This document shows positions 48,612 to 62,982 of a stretch of DNA of 64,000 bases, in pieces. Within the stretch, counting starts at the first letter, position 1. Each line of letters begins with the position of its first letter. The notes below the pieces were generated by a model. The model searched no databases. It was given only the letters and a program-made list of their open reading frames with translations, and was not told the origin of the DNA. Both the position numbers and the translations under genes were made by a program. The stretch is taken from contig JAUFNR010000049.1 of the NCBI GenBank assembly GCA_031216915.1, positions 124,001 to 188,000 of the forward strand, written 5' to 3'. This DNA comes from Pictodentalium vernedei (taxonomy: Eukaryota > Mollusca > Scaphopoda > Dentaliida > Dentaliidae).

Positions 48612-49683
48612 ATCGAAAATTCCGCTTCGGTATATTTTTAGATTTTGTGCCCCTCTATGCGTGTGCAAAATTTTGTGAAAATCGGTCCGAAAATGGCTTC
48701 GGAATCGTGCGGACAAAATGTGTGGAAAAAAAAAAATAAAAAAAAAAAAAAAAAAATAATCCGTAGAAAAACAATAGTCTTTTCCAGAGGGAAAAGCCTA
48801 ATAATCCGTAGAAAAACAATAGTCTTTTCCAGAGGGAAAAGCCTAACTAGATTTTTCGATTTCAAGAAATCGAGAGATTCACCTATTCCGCTTGTCTTTT
48901 TAGGCAGCGACGAAATAAGATTGCATATAGAGCTGGTAGTTTTTTAGGCTATATTAAGTGCATAGCCGATAGAAAACTCCCTACAGTGTCTAACAATTCT
49001 TTCGGCAATACTCTTTCACATTGGCGTGAATGCTGTATGCTTAATGTCCAAGTTAGGGCTAAATAGCAAACCCGTTGAACAAATCGCGTGTACTTAATAA
49101 TAACAACATGTGCATGTGTGACACCATAGATTGTGGCGAACGTTTTCGCAGCAGCCATCCCAAACATTCAGCGTTTGTACCTGAAGCTCGCCCGAACTCG
49201 GTCATATTATTAGAAAGTCCCGAAACCAAGCATGGGCCTCGAGGCAGCCGCCCCTCTCTCTCAACCCACACCCCGAACGTGCACATACCCTCTCCTGACA
49301 TTCAACATGATAGAATGGGAAACTGGTTGTCGCTCTCTGTGTGAAAAGATGCGGTAACTATTTGTGAAGAATGAGTGAAAAAATGATGGAAATCGGCCAA
49401 GAATTGGCCGAGATATAGCGTTTTAATGAGTTGAGGTAATTGTTTGAATTTGGTCCCGTTCTAGCCGGTGCGACCTGACGCTGGGTATATGTCTGGGGTT
49501 GTGGCACTGCTCCCCCTCTGGGGTAGTTCCGCTTGAAATTGTGGATTCTCAGTTTCTATTGGAGAGACGCTGGTGACTGAAAGATGCATTGTGTACACTG
49601 GCGCCAAATGGACCTCGCCAAGCTGGTAACAGTTAGATATTTGTCAGAAATGAAAAGTGGACAGTAATCGCGCATGGGTTAAT

Positions 49684-50410
49684 GGCGAATAGGCGGTAAT
49701 CTGGCTAATTTGACATTAAAATTGAACAGACAGCAGTGTCGCTCATACGCCCACTACGTCCAGACCACTGGAGGCAGCTACACGAAATTTTCAGAAGTTG
49801 TTCTACTCTTCCTGCCCGACAGGTTAGTATCTTTGTCGAGTGGCGTGACCGCGTGGGAACAATGTGGATCGCGTGGAAACCGAAGGGACGATTCGTCCCT
49901 CCTCTATTCCCAATGCAACGACGTTTCCATTCACTATTCACCTGTCACCCGTCGAGTTTGGCATTATTTCTGTCTATTTGACGAACTGTTCAGCTTTCAA
50001 TATTCACACGTTCACGTGGGACTGAAAGTTTGGAGTTAAACTGCTTATTTCAGAGCGTACCGGCAGAAACTGACAACTCGACCCGGTGGCGAAAAAGCAG
50101 TCGTCTGGCTAATTTGACATTCAAACTGAACAGATACAATGTCGGATACACGCCAATTATGTCCCGACCATACAAGGCAGCAACTTCAGATTCTCAGAAT
50201 GTTTTCTCCTGTCCCTGCCCGACAGTTTAGTATCTTTGTCAAGTGCCAAGACCGCGTGGAAACACCGTGGATCAGGTGGAAACCGAGGGGACGATTCGTC
50301 CCTACTTTCTTCTCAATTCAACGACTTCCCTATTCATTATTTACCTGTCACCGGCTGAGTTTGGCATTATATCTGTCTATTTGATGAACTTTTCAACCTT
50401 AACTATTTGC
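49684..50410 (+). repeat. A1/A2 duplication, unit 9
   Basis: Same structure as in unit 1. Confidence 0.88.
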
Positions 50411-50877
50411 GGCCTCGTGTTTCACCACCGAAAGGCCACTGCACGGTTACCAATATATTCAGGGACTGATTTTGCAAAAAAAACCATTATTCCGACTGTA
50501 CCCACATGGGAACTCCTAAATCTGTAAGGGTTAAATTTTTAATAATAACGTATAAAACAGAAGTTGTCGTGCTACGCTTGCTGCATGCAGGCATAGAAAA
50601 CATTCAGCGCTCAATGAATTAGGAATGGAGTAAATTGTCACTTAAACCAGCGAAATTCTGAAAAAAATGAGAGTTTTTTTTCGCCGGCACCTACCTTATT
50701 GCATCCGAGCAGGGACTGCGTTAAACTTTACAGCAACCTTATAACAGAAAATATTCTTGAATTGAACTGTGAATACGAATTTCGAAAGCCTACAGAATGC
50801 AAATGGGTGGGTGGCGGGCATCATCACTGGATCTAATGTTGTATTTCATGTTTTCTTTATATTCTATTTATTTTTTT

Positions 50878-50879
<2 letters not shown>

Positions 50880-50943
<64 letters not shown>

Positions 50944-51302
50944 ATCTGTGTTTGTCTATAATGTTTATAATATTTTGATTTTGCTAGATTCTGTTATTTA
51001 TGGAATACGTTCTGCCATATTGTAAATTATTAGTCACCGTACAGGAACGGAAGGGCTTCTAAGTGGTAAGCACTTGTCCTCCAATCCTGATTTGCATTGT
51101 CAAATGGCAAATAAAATATGTTTAATCTAATCTAACAGTAGGGCGGGGGGGGGGGGGGGGCATGTGTCCTAGGTAAAAAAAACAGCAGGGTGCAGGTGTT
51201 CTAGATAAAATAAACAGCATGGGGGGGGGGGGGGGGGGGGGGATGTCCCCGCTAATTAATTTTAATAGCAGGCAGTTGTTCATGGGGCAGGTGTCCTATC
51301 CC
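50880..51302 (+). repeat. TC tract, LINE-like end and G-tract minisatellite, unit 9
   Basis: TC 58 nt; G tracts 16 and 22, the second being the expanded one. Confidence 0.88.
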
Positions 51303-52135
51303 ACTGGTACTTGGCCTTGATGGAAATAACATTTCAACAAGAAACAACGGGAAACTTATTTGCAATAAAGCTGCAAATACAAACTTGATTTTAGGACCAT
51401 TCCATGGACATGTTAAAGCCTACTGCGATATCAGCGTTTCTTACTCTCGTCCTTTCACCACACCGCAGTATTTTACCCGAGTCGAGTTCTGACGTCATGA
51501 AAGTTTGACGGACATGCTTTCAATTTTGTTATTGACAACAACATATTTATAATTTCGTGCTTACTGATCCGAATTTTGAAAACGACACACGCAATCGCGA
51601 AAGCATTTTCTGAAAAACACGATTCTGTAAAAGGTTTTAATGAAATTTGATTATTTTTTTTTTATTTTCTATTTCGATGGCTCTTGTCGAAAAGGTGCTA
51701 ATCACTGATCATCCCAAACGAGATCAAAGACACGCCGTAGTTTAATAACAGACAGAGAATCTTCTAAGAATATACATGCGCAATCCTAAAATGCAATAAA
51801 TCAAGTGTATTTTCACGTTTTATGAGAGAAATATGTCCAATTGTATCATTGAATCATTTTTAGGTATATGTGGGTGAGAAATTTTCTATACGGACAAAAT
51901 ACAGGCTAAATAAAATATTTGCCATTATTTTCCGCAGACGTATTTTTGTCTTTGCTTCTTGGGGAAATTTCTTGCTGCTAAATACAACGAAGGTGTGTTA
52001 TTTGATGTGGTCAGAACCGTCAGGTGGTCGGGTCCGAAACCGCACCTCGCAGAGGATGTAGTGGGGGTGTCGATTTTACAAGTAATGTAGGCAGCGTACA
52101 CGGCATGGGCTGTCTGCCTTTAATCCGACAAAACA

Positions 52136-52163
52136 GGGTTAAGGCTTGGTTTTTTGAATACCC

Positions 52164-52210
<47 letters not shown>

Positions 52211-54635
52211 TTGGTGTTTAAGGTCACATACTTCTGCACAATGGCTAATCGTGACCGTGACAGTTTTAGAGGTGGAGGAAGCCGGAGTACCCGGAGAGAA
52301 CCACCAAGCATCGACGAGCAACTGTCAGCTCCTCAACATTCTCACTCTGTTCAGGCTCCGCTCAGGCAGGGTTACAGAGGTTGAAGACATGTGCACCATC
52401 GACGTGCAGTATGCCTTAGTACACGGGGACATCGTGCCCCTATGTCGGCAACCGGACCAAAGTGCCTTGCCCAAGGACACAACGTGAGTCGTCCCGGACG
52501 GGGATCGAACTCGGGACCTCTAGCATAGAAGTACAATAGTCTACCACTGAGCCACCGCGCTCCCTTGAATACCCTTAATACTATCATACATTATCCCCCA
52601 GGAATAAATCTGATAAAAGAGGTCATGTTTATCTATTGCATACCCATTTTGCTGCCCGAAAACAGCCGATTTTATTAAAATTTTGACGTTTAGCAGCCGG
52701 TAGAGGCATTAACAAACGACTAGCGGAATATTCTATCTATGCAATTTGTAAGACCTGCCAATGTCAAATTGTTCTTGAAAATCCCCAACAAGCAGTTAGC
52801 GAAATCCACGAAAATGTAAATTTTAAGCGTTTAAGGGGCATCTCTCCTTATCCAGTTCAAAATGGGTTAAGTTTCATTCTTTTAAATACCCTTACTACTT
52901 ACAAACCTTAAACACCAATTAGATTCCATGATTTTTCTGGACCCCCACAGTGTCTGATGAATTGTTTTTAACTGTCTCACAAAAGTTCCTTCATTGATGT
53001 TATGAGAACGGTGAGTATAGTAGTCTCAAATGATTCGGTTTGGTTTTGATAAAAAAATGTTTAGGTAAAACCCATCATTAATGGTAGAATGGGTTAATAT
53101 CAATATCAATGTTTCCCTATCAGTTTTGCGTCCGGTAAAAGCCCATGAAGGGTTAACAAATGCCTACCAGAATAATTGATCCATGCAACTGGACATATGA
53201 CACCAAGACCTATCAACGGCCATTTTCTCTTGAAAACCCCACAAAATGTTTGTAAAGAAATCCAGGGAAAACGATTTTTAAACTTTTGATGGGTGTCCCT
53301 GTTAACCTCCCCAACAGGGGTTAACGCTTGGCTTTTTGAATACCTTTATTACTTACAAAAATGGTCCTCTGTGAATTCCACTTCAAACAAAGGAGATTAT
53401 GTTTATCTCTCATGTATACATTAGGTGCTGTGCGTGTCTGAAAACAGTCCCATGTTAACAACATTACGATGCTTGGCAGCTTGTAGATGGTTAATGTCAC
53501 ATAAACACCTACGAATAGTCAATTTGTCTTGAAACCCTACAAGTTACCGTTAGGGAAATTCACAGAAAATGGGAATTTAAAGCTTTCAAGGGATATCTCT
53601 CTTTAGCCTGCCCAAAATGGGTTAAGACGTCGACTTTTGAATACCCTTACTACTTACAAAAATGTTTCCATATAAATTGTACGCGCGATAAAAGAAGGAA
53701 CTTTTCTTTGTGGTGTACCCTTTGGGTGCTGTTGGTGTGCAAAAACAGCCCATTTTATCGCAATTTTGACCTTCAGCAGCCCGGGGAGGGTTAACTAATG
53801 CTGACCAGAATATTTTGTTCATGCGACTTGTAATGTCACACCAAGACCTGCAAATAGCCGATTTTTCTTGAAAACCTACAAGATGTTGTTAGAGAAATCC
53901 ACAGAAAACGGGTATTTTAAGATTTTAATGGGTATCTCTCTTTAACCAGCCCCAAATGGGTTAAGACGTCAAATTTTGAATACCCTTACCACTTTCAAAA
54001 ATATTTTCCGATCAATTTTGCGTCCGATAAATGAAGGCCCCTTTCTCTGTGGTATATCGTTTGGGTGCTGTTGGTGTCTAAAAACAGCCCATTTTATCAC
54101 AATTTTTACGTTTAGCAGCTCGGGGAGGGTTAACTAATGCCGACCGGAATATTTTATCCATGCAACTTGTAATGTCACACCAAGACCTGAGAGTGACCAA
54201 TTTTTCTTGAAAATCTACAAGACTCGTTTAGAGAAATCCACAGAAAACATGAAGTTTTGAGCTTTTTGGGGGCATTGCTGTTTAACCAGCCCAAAACGGG
54301 TTAACACTTGGTTTTCTGAACACCCTTATTACTTACAAAAATGATCTTCGGTGAATTCCACTTCCAGTAAAGAAAGTTATATTTATCTCTCATGTATTGT
54401 TTGGGTGGGGGTGGGGGCCTGAAACCGGCCTATTTCATCAAAATTTCGATGTTTGGCAGCCTGTGGAGGGTTACCATATGCATCGCCTGATATGTCGTGT
54501 GTATCAAAGGGCGTGTCACAGACAGGTCTAGCAATGCCGAATGTATAAAAAAAATCTACAAGACGTGTTTCGAGAAAGTGCCGATAAACCCCAATTTTGA
54601 CAGTTTTTTGCCAATTGTGACGAAATAAGGGTTAA
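52136..54635 (+). repeat. Satellite block of units 9-10, with SINE inside
   Basis: Same order of monomers as 3957-6439; one extra G near 54408. Confidence 0.85.
52167..52564 (-). mobile_element. SINE copy, unit 9 (398 bp)
   Basis: Duplications at 52154-52166 and 52565-52577. Confidence 0.92.
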
Positions 54636-55706
54636 ATCGAAAATTCCGCTTCGGTATATTTTTAGATTTTGTGCCCCTCTATGCGTGTGCAAAATTTTGT
54701 GAAAATCGGTCCGAAAATGGCTTCGGAATCGTGCGGACAAAATGTGTGGAAAAAAAAAAATAAAAAAAAAAAAAAAAAAATAATCCGTAGAAAAACAATA
54801 GTCTTTTCCAGAGGGAAAAGCCTAATAATCCGTAGAAAAACAATAGTCTTTTCCAGAGGGAAAAGCCTAACTAGATTTTTCGATTTCAAGAAATCGAGAG
54901 ATTCACCTATTCCGCTTGTCTTTTTAGGCAGCGACAAAATAAGATTGCATATAGAGCTGGTAGTTTTTTAGGCTATATTAAGTGCATAGCCGATAGAAAA
55001 CTCCCTACAGTGTCTAACAATTCTTTCGGCAATACTCTTTCACATTGGCGTGAATGCTGTATGCTTAATGTCCAAGTTAGGGCTAAATAGCAAACCCGTT
55101 GAACAAATCGCGTGTACTTAATAATAACAACATGTGCATGTGTGACACCATAGATTGTGGCGAACGTTTTCGCAGCAGCCATCCCAAACATTCAGCGTTT
55201 GTACCTGAAGCTCGCCCGAACTCGGTCATATTATTAGAAAGTCCCGAAACCAAGCATGGGCCTCGAGGCAGCCGCCCCTCTCTCTCAACCCACACCCCGA
55301 ACGTGCACATACCCTCTCCTGACATTCAACATGATAGAATGGGAAACTGGTGTCGCTCTCTGTGTGAAAAGATGCGGTAACTATTTGTGAAGAATGAGTG
55401 AAAAAATGATGGAAATCGGCCAAGAATTGGCCGAGATATAGCGTTTTAATGAGTTGAGGTAATTGTTTGAATTTGGTCCCGTTCTAGCCGGTGCGACCTG
55501 ACGCTGGGTATATGTCTGGGGTTGTGGCACTGCTCCCCCTCTGGGGTAGTTCCGCTTGAAATTGTGGATTCTCAGTTTCTATTGGAGAGACGCTGGTGAC
55601 TGAAAGATGCATTGTGTACACTGGCGCCAAATGGACCTCGCCAAGCTGGTAACAGTTAGATATTTGTCAGAAATGAAAAGTGGACAGTAATCGCGCATGG
55701 GTTAAT

Positions 55707-56433
55707 GGCGAATAGGCGGTAATCTGGCTAATTTGACATTAAAATTGAACAGACAGCAGTGTCGCTCATACGCCCACTACGTCCAGACCACTGGAGGCAG
55801 CTACACGAAATTTTCAGAAGTTGTTCTACTCTTCCTGCCCGACAGGTTAGTATCTTTGTCGAGTGGCGTGACCGCGTGGGAACAATGTGGATCGCGTGGA
55901 AACCGAAGGGACGATTCGTCCCTCCTCTATTCCCAATGCAACGACGTTTCCATTCACTATTCACCTGTCACCCGTCGAGTTTGGCATTATTTCTGTCTAT
56001 TTGACGAACTGTTCAGCTTTCAATATTCACACGTTCACGTGGGACTGAAAGTTTGGAGTTAAACTGCTTATTTCAGAGCGTACCGGCAGAAACTGACAAC
56101 TCGACCCGGTGGCGAAAAAGCAGTCGTCTGGCTAATTTGACATTCAAACTGAACAGATACAATGTCGGATACACGCCAATTATGTCCCGACCATACAAGG
56201 CAGCAACTTCAGATTCTCAGAATGTTTTCTCCTGTCCCTGCCCGACAGTTTAGTATCTTTGTCAAGTGCCAAGACCGCGTGGAAACACCGTGGATCAGGT
56301 GGAAACCGAGGGGACGATTCGTCCCTACTTTCTTCTCAATTCAACGACTTCCCTATTCATTATTTACCTGTCACCGGCTGAGTTTGGCATTATATCTGTC
56401 TATTTGATGAACTTTTCAACCTTAACTATTTGC
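55707..56433 (+). repeat. A1/A2 duplication, unit 10
   Basis: Same structure as in unit 1. Confidence 0.88.
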
Positions 56434-56901
56434 GGCCTCGTGTTTCACCACCGAAAGGCCACTGCACGGTTACCAATATATTCAGGGACTGATTTTGCAA
56501 AAAAAACCATTATTCCGACTGTACCCACATGGGAACTCCTAAATCTGTAAGGGTTAAATTTTTAATAATAACGTATAAAACAGAAGTTGTCGTGCTACGC
56601 TTGCTGCATGCAGGCATAGAAAACATTCAGCGCTCAATGAATTAGGAATGGAGTAAATTGTCACTTAAACCAGCGAAATTCTGAAAAAAATGAGAGTTTT
56701 TTTTCGCCGGCACCTACCTTATTGCATCCGAGCAGGGACTGCGTTAAACTTTACAGCAACCTTATAACAGAAAATATTCTTGGAATTGAACTGTGAATAC
56801 GAATTTCGAAAGCCTACAGAATGCAAATGGGTGGGTGGCGGGCATCATCACTGGATCTAATGTTGTATTTCATGTTTTCTTTATATTCTATTTATTTTTT
56901 T

Positions 56902-56903
<2 letters not shown>

Positions 56904-56959
<56 letters not shown>

Positions 56960-57316
56960 ATCTGTGTTTGTCTATAATGTTTATAATATTTTGATTTTGC
57001 TAGATTCTGTTATTTATGGAATACGTTCTGCCATATTGTAAATTATTAGTCACCGTACAGGAACGGAAGGGCTTCTAAGTGGTAAGCACTTGTCCTCCAA
57101 TCCTGATTTGCATTGTCAAATGGCAAATAAAATATGTTTAATCTAATCTAACAGTAGGGCGGGGGGGGGGGGGGGGGGGGGGCATGTGTCCTAGGTAAAA
57201 AAAACAGCAGGGTGCAGGTGTTCTAGATAAAATAAACAGCATGGGGGGGGGGGGGGATGTCCCCGCTAATTAATTTTAATAGCAGGCAGTTGTTCATGGG
57301 GCAGGTGTCCTATCCC
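56904..57316 (+). repeat. TC tract, LINE-like end and G-tract minisatellite, unit 10
   Basis: TC only 50 nt; G tracts 22 and 14, the first being the expanded one. Confidence 0.88.
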
Positions 57317-58146
57317 ACTGGTACTTGGCCTTGATGGAAATAACATTTCAACAAGAAACAACGGGAAACTTATTTGCAATAAAGCTGCAAATACAAACTT
57401 GATTTTAGGACCATTCCATGGACATGTTAAAGCCTACTGCGATATCAGCGTTTCTTACTCTCGTCCTTTCACCACACCGCAGTATTTTACCCGAGTCGAG
57501 TTCTGACGTCATGAAAGTTTGACGGACATGCTTTCAATTTTGTTATTGACAACAACATATTTATAATTTCGTGCTTACTGATCCGAATTTTGAAAACGAC
57601 ACACGCAATCGCGAAAGCATTTTCTGAAAAACACGATTCTGTAAAAGGTTTTAATGAAATTTGATTATTTTTTTTTTATTTTCTATTTCGATGGCTCTTG
57701 TCGAAAAGGTGCTAATCACTGATCATCCCAAACGAGATCAAAGACACGCCGTAGTTTAATAACAGACAGAGAATCTTCTAAGAATATACATGCGCAATCC
57801 TAAAATGCAATAAATCAAGTGTATTTTCACGTTTTATGAGAGAAATATGTCCAATTGTATCATTGAATCATTTTTAGGTATATGTGGGTGAGAAATTTTC
57901 TATACGGATACAGGCTAAATAAAATATTTGCCATTATTTTCCGCAGACGTATTTTTGTCTTTGCTTCTTGGGGAAATTTCTTGCTGCTAAATACAACGAA
58001 GGTGTGTTATTTGATGTGGTCAGAACCGTCAGGTGGTCGGGGTCCGAAACCGCACCTCGCAGAGGATGTAGTGGGGGGTGTCGATTTTACAAGTAATGTA
58101 GGCAGCGTACACGGCATGGGCTGTCTGCCTTTAATCCGACAAAACA

Positions 58147-58174
58147 GGGTTAAGGCTTGGTTTTTTGAATACCC

Positions 58175-58221
<47 letters not shown>

Positions 58222-60645
58222 TTGGTGTTTAAGGTCACATACTTCTGCACAATGGCTAATCGTGACCGTGACAGTTTTAGAGGTGGAGGAAGCCGGAGTA
58301 CCCGGAGAGAACCACCAAGCATCGACGAGCAACTGTCAGCTCCTCAACATTCTCACTCTGTTCAGGCTCCGCTCAGGCAGGGTTACAGAGGTTGAAGACA
58401 TGTGCACCATCGACGTGCAGTATGCCTTAGTACACGGGGACATCGTGCCCCTATGTCGGCAACCGGACCAAAGTGCCTTGCCCAAGGACACAACGTGAGT
58501 CGTCCCGGACGGGGATCGAACTCGGGACCTCTAGCATAGAAGTACAATAGTCTACCACTGAGCCACCGCGCTCCCTTGAATACCCTTAATACTATCATAC
58601 ATTATCCCCCAGGAATAAATCTGATAAAAGAGGTCATGTTTATCTATTGCATACCCATTTTGCTGCCCGAAAACAGCCGATTTTATTAAAATTTTGACGT
58701 TTAGCAGCCGGTAGAGGCATTAACAAACGACTAGCGGAATATTCTATCTATGCAATTTGTAAGACCTGCCAATGTCAAATTGTTCTTGAAAATCCCCAAC
58801 AAGCAGTTAGCGAAATCCACGAAAATGTAAATTTTAAGCGTTTAAGGGGCATCTCTCCTTATCCAGTTCAAAATGGGTTAAGTTTCATTCTTTTAAATAC
58901 CCTTACTACTTACAAACCTTAAACACCAATTAGATTCCATGATTTTTCTGGACCCCCACAGTGTCTGATGAATTGTTTTTAACTGTCTCACAAAAGTTCC
59001 TTCATTGATGTTATGAGAACGGTGAGTATAGTAGTCTCAAATGATTCGGTTTGGTTTTGATAAAAAAATGTTTAGGTAAAACCCATCATTAATGGTAGAA
59101 TGGGTTAATATCAATATCAATGTTTCCCTATCAGTTTTGCGTCCGGTAAAAGCCCATGAAGGGTTAACAAATGCCTACCAGAATAATTGATCCATGCAAC
59201 TGGACATATGACACCAAGACCTATCAACGGCCATTTTCTCTTGAAAACCCCACAAAATGTTTGTAAAGAAATCCAGGGAAAACGATTTTTAAACTTTTGA
59301 TGGGTGTCCCTGTTAACCTCCCCAACAGGGGTTAACGCTTGGCTTTTTGAATACCTTTATTACTTACAAAAATGGTCCTCTGTGAATTCCACTTCAAACA
59401 AAGGAGATTATGTTTATCTCTCATGTATACATTAGGTGCTGTGCGTGTCTGAAAACAGTCCCATGTTAACAACATTACGATGCTTGGCAGCTTGTAGATG
59501 GTTAATGTCACATAAACACCTACGAATAGTCAATTTGTCTTGAAACCCTACAAGTTACCGTTAGGGAAATTCACAGAAAATGGGAATTTAAAGCTTTCAA
59601 GGGATATCTCTCTTTAGCCTGCCCAAAATGGGTTAAGACGTCGACTTTTGAATACCCTTACTACTTACAAAAATGTTTCCATATAAATTGTACGCGCGAT
59701 AAAAGAAGGAACTTTTCTTTGTGGTGTACCCTTTGGGTGCTGTTGGTGTGCAAAAACAGCCCATTTTATCGCAATTTTGACCTTCAGCAGCCCGGGGAGG
59801 GTTAACTAATGCTGACCAGAATATTTTGTTCATGCGACTTGTAATGTCACACCAAGACCTGCAAATAGCCGATTTTTCTTGAAAACCTACAAGATGTTGT
59901 TAGAGAAATCCACAGAAAACGGGTATTTTAAGATTTTAATGGGTATCTCTCTTTAACCAGCCCCAAATGGGTTAAGACGTCAAATTTTGAATACCCTTAC
60001 CACTTTCAAAAATATTTTCCGATCAATTTTGCGTCCGATAAATGAAGGCCCCTTTCTCTGTGGTATATCGTTTGGGTGCTGTTGGTGTCTAAAAACAGCC
60101 CATTTTATCACAATTTTTACGTTTAGCAGCTCGGGGAGGGTTAACTAATGCCGACCGGAATATTTTATCCATGCAACTTGTAATGTCACACCAAGACCTG
60201 AGAGTGACCAATTTTTCTTGAAAATCTACAAGACTCGTTTAGAGAAATCCACAGAAAACATGAAGTTTTGAGCTTTTTGGGGGCATTGCTGTTTAACCAG
60301 CCCAAAACGGGTTAACACTTGGTTTTCTGAACACCCTTATTACTTACAAAAATGATCTTCGGTGAATTCCACTTCCAGTAAAGAAAGTTATATTTATCTC
60401 TCATGTATTGTTTGGGTGGGGTGGGGGCCTGAAACCGGCCTATTTCATCAAAATTTCGATGTTTGGCAGCCTGTGGAGGGTTACCATATGCATCGCCTGA
60501 TATGTCGTGTGTATCAAAGGGCGTGTCACAGACAGGTCTAGCAATGCCGAATGTATAAAAAAAATCTACAAGACGTGTTTCGAGAAAGTGCCGATAAACC
60601 CCAATTTTGACAGTTTTTTGCCAATTGTGACGAAATAAGGGTTAA
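58147..60645 (+). repeat. Satellite block of units 10-11, with SINE inside
   Basis: Same order of monomers as 3957-6439. Confidence 0.85.
58178..58575 (-). mobile_element. SINE copy, unit 10 (398 bp)
   Basis: Duplications at 58165-58177 and 58576-58588. It is the last SINE in the window; the copy of unit 11 lies beyond the end. Confidence 0.92.
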
Positions 60646-61716
60646 ATCGAAAATTCCGCTTCGGTATATTTTTAGATTTTGTGCCCCTCTATGCGTGTGC
60701 AAAATTTTGTGAAAATCGGTCCGAAAATGGCTTCGGAATCGTGCGGACAAAATGTGTGGAAAAAAAAAAATAAAAAAAAAAAAAAAAAAATAATCCGTAG
60801 AAAAACAATAGTCTTTTCCAGAGGGAAAAGCCTAATAATCCGTAGAAAAACAATAGTCTTTTCCAGAGGGAAAAGCCTAACTAGATTTTTCGATTTCAAG
60901 AAATCGAGAGATTCACCTATTCCGCTTGTCTTTTTAGGCAGCGACGAAATAAGATTGCATATAGAGCTGGTAGTTTTTTAGGCTATATTAAGTGCATAGC
61001 CGATAGAAAACTCCCTACAGTGTCTAACAATTCTTTCGGCAATACTCTTTCACATTGGCGTGAATGCTGTATGCTTAATGTCCAAGTTAGGGCTAAATAG
61101 CAAACCCGTTGAACAAATCGCGTGTACTTAATAATAACAACATGTGCATGTGTGACACCATAGATTGTGGCGAACGTTTTCGCAGCAGCCATCCCAAACA
61201 TTCAGCGTTTGTACCTGAAGCTCGCCCGAACTCGGTCATATTATTAGAAAGTCCCGAAACCAAGCATGGGCCTCGAGGCAGCCGCCCCTCTCTCTCAACC
61301 CACACCCCGAACGTGCACATACCCTCTCCTGACATTCAACATGATAGAATGGGAAACTGGTGTCGCTCTCTGTGTGAAAAGATGCGGTAACTATTTGTGA
61401 AGAATGAGTGAAAAAATGATGGAAATCGGCCAAGAATTGGCCGAGATATAGCGTTTTAATGAGTTGAGGTAATTGTTTGAATTTGGTCCCGTTCTAGCCG
61501 GTGCGACCTGACGCTGGGTATATGTCTGGGGTTGTGGCACTGCTCCCCCTCTGGGGTAGTTCCGCTTGAAATTGTGGATTCTCAGTTTCTATTGGAGAGA
61601 CGCTGGTGACTGAAAGATGCATTGTGTACACTGGCGCCAAATGGACCTCGCCAAGCTGGTAACAGTTAGATATTTGTCAGAAATGAAAAGTGGACAGTAA
61701 TCGCGCATGGGTTAAT

Positions 61717-62443
61717 GGCGAATAGGCGGTAATCTGGCTAATTTGACATTAAAATTGAACAGACAGCAGTGTCGCTCATACGCCCACTACGTCCAGACCA
61801 CTGGAGGCAGCTACACGAAATTTTCAGAAGTTGTTCTACTCTTCCTGCCCGACAGGTTAGTATCTTTGTCGAGTGGCGTGACCGCGTGGGAACAATGTGG
61901 ATCGCGTGGAAACCGAAGGGACGATTCGTCCCTCCTCTATTCCCAATGCAACGACGTTTCCATTCACTATTCACCTGTCACCCGTCGAGTTTGGCATTAT
62001 TTCTGTCTATTTGACGAACTGTTCAGCTTTCAATATTCACACGTTCACGTGGGACTGAAAGTTTGGAGTTAAACTGCTTATTTCAGAGCGTACCGGCAGA
62101 AACTGACAACTCGACCCGGTGGCGAAAAAGCAGTCGTCTGGCTAATTTGACATTCAAACTGAACAGATACAATGTCGGATACACGCCAATTATGTCCCGA
62201 CCATACAAGGCAGCAACTTCAGATTCTCAGAATGTTTTCTCCTGTCCCTGCCCGACAGTTTAGTATCTTTGTCAAGTGCCAAGACCGCGTGGAAACACCG
62301 TGGATCAGGTGGAAACCGAGGGGACGATTCGTCCCTACTTTCTTCTCAATTCAACGACTTCCCTATTCATTATTTACCTGTCACCGGCTGAGTTTGGCAT
62401 TATATCTGTCTATTTGATGAACTTTTCAACCTTAACTATTTGC
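61717..62443 (+). repeat. A1/A2 duplication, unit 11
   Basis: Same structure as in unit 1. Confidence 0.88.
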
Positions 62444-62912
62444 GGCCTCGTGTTTCACCACCGAAAGGCCACTGCACGGTTACCAATATATTCAGGGACT
62501 GATTTTGCAAAAAAAACCATTATTCCGACTGTACCCACATGGGAACTCCTAAATCTGTAAGGGTTAAATTTTTAATAATAACGTATAAAACAGAAGTTGT
62601 CGTGCTACGCTTGCTGCATGCAGGCATAGAAAACATTCAGCGCTCAATGAATTAGGAATGGAGTAAATTGTCACTTAAACCAGCGAAATTCTGAAAAAAA
62701 ATGAGAGTTTTTTTTCGCCGGCACCTACCTTATTGCATCCGAGCAGGGACTGCGTTAAACTTTACAGCAACCTTATAACAGAAAATATTCTTGGAATTGA
62801 ACTGTGAATACGAATTTCGAAAGCCTACAGAATGCAAATGGGTGGGTGGCGGGCATCATCACTGGATCTAATGTTGTATTTCATGTTTTCTTTATATTCT
62901 ATTTATTTTTTT

Positions 62913-62914
<2 letters not shown>

Positions 62915-62982
<68 letters not shown>

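Larger units (their letters stand above)
48179..54202 (+). repeat. Array unit 9 (6024 bp)
   Basis: Variable tracts: (TC)n of 58 nt at 50880-50937, G tracts of 16 at 51145-51160 and an expanded 22 at 51221-51242, SINE tail of about 49 nt. The hairpin doublet is at 48755-48844. Differences seen only here: a lengthened A run near 48523, one extra T near 49327, and one G fewer near 50760. An A at 51711 where most units have G is shared with unit 10. Confidence 0.98.
54203..60213 (+). repeat. Array unit 10 (6011 bp)
   Basis: Variable tracts: the shortest (TC)n (50 nt at 56904-56953), an expanded first G tract of 22 at 57161-57182, a second of 14 at 57243-57256, and a SINE tail of about 49 nt. The hairpin doublet is at 54779-54868. 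Differences seen only here: one extra G near 54408, an A for G at 54936, a 5-bp deletion near 57908, and extra Gs near 58040 and 58076. The A at 57725 is shared with unit 9. Confidence 0.98.
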
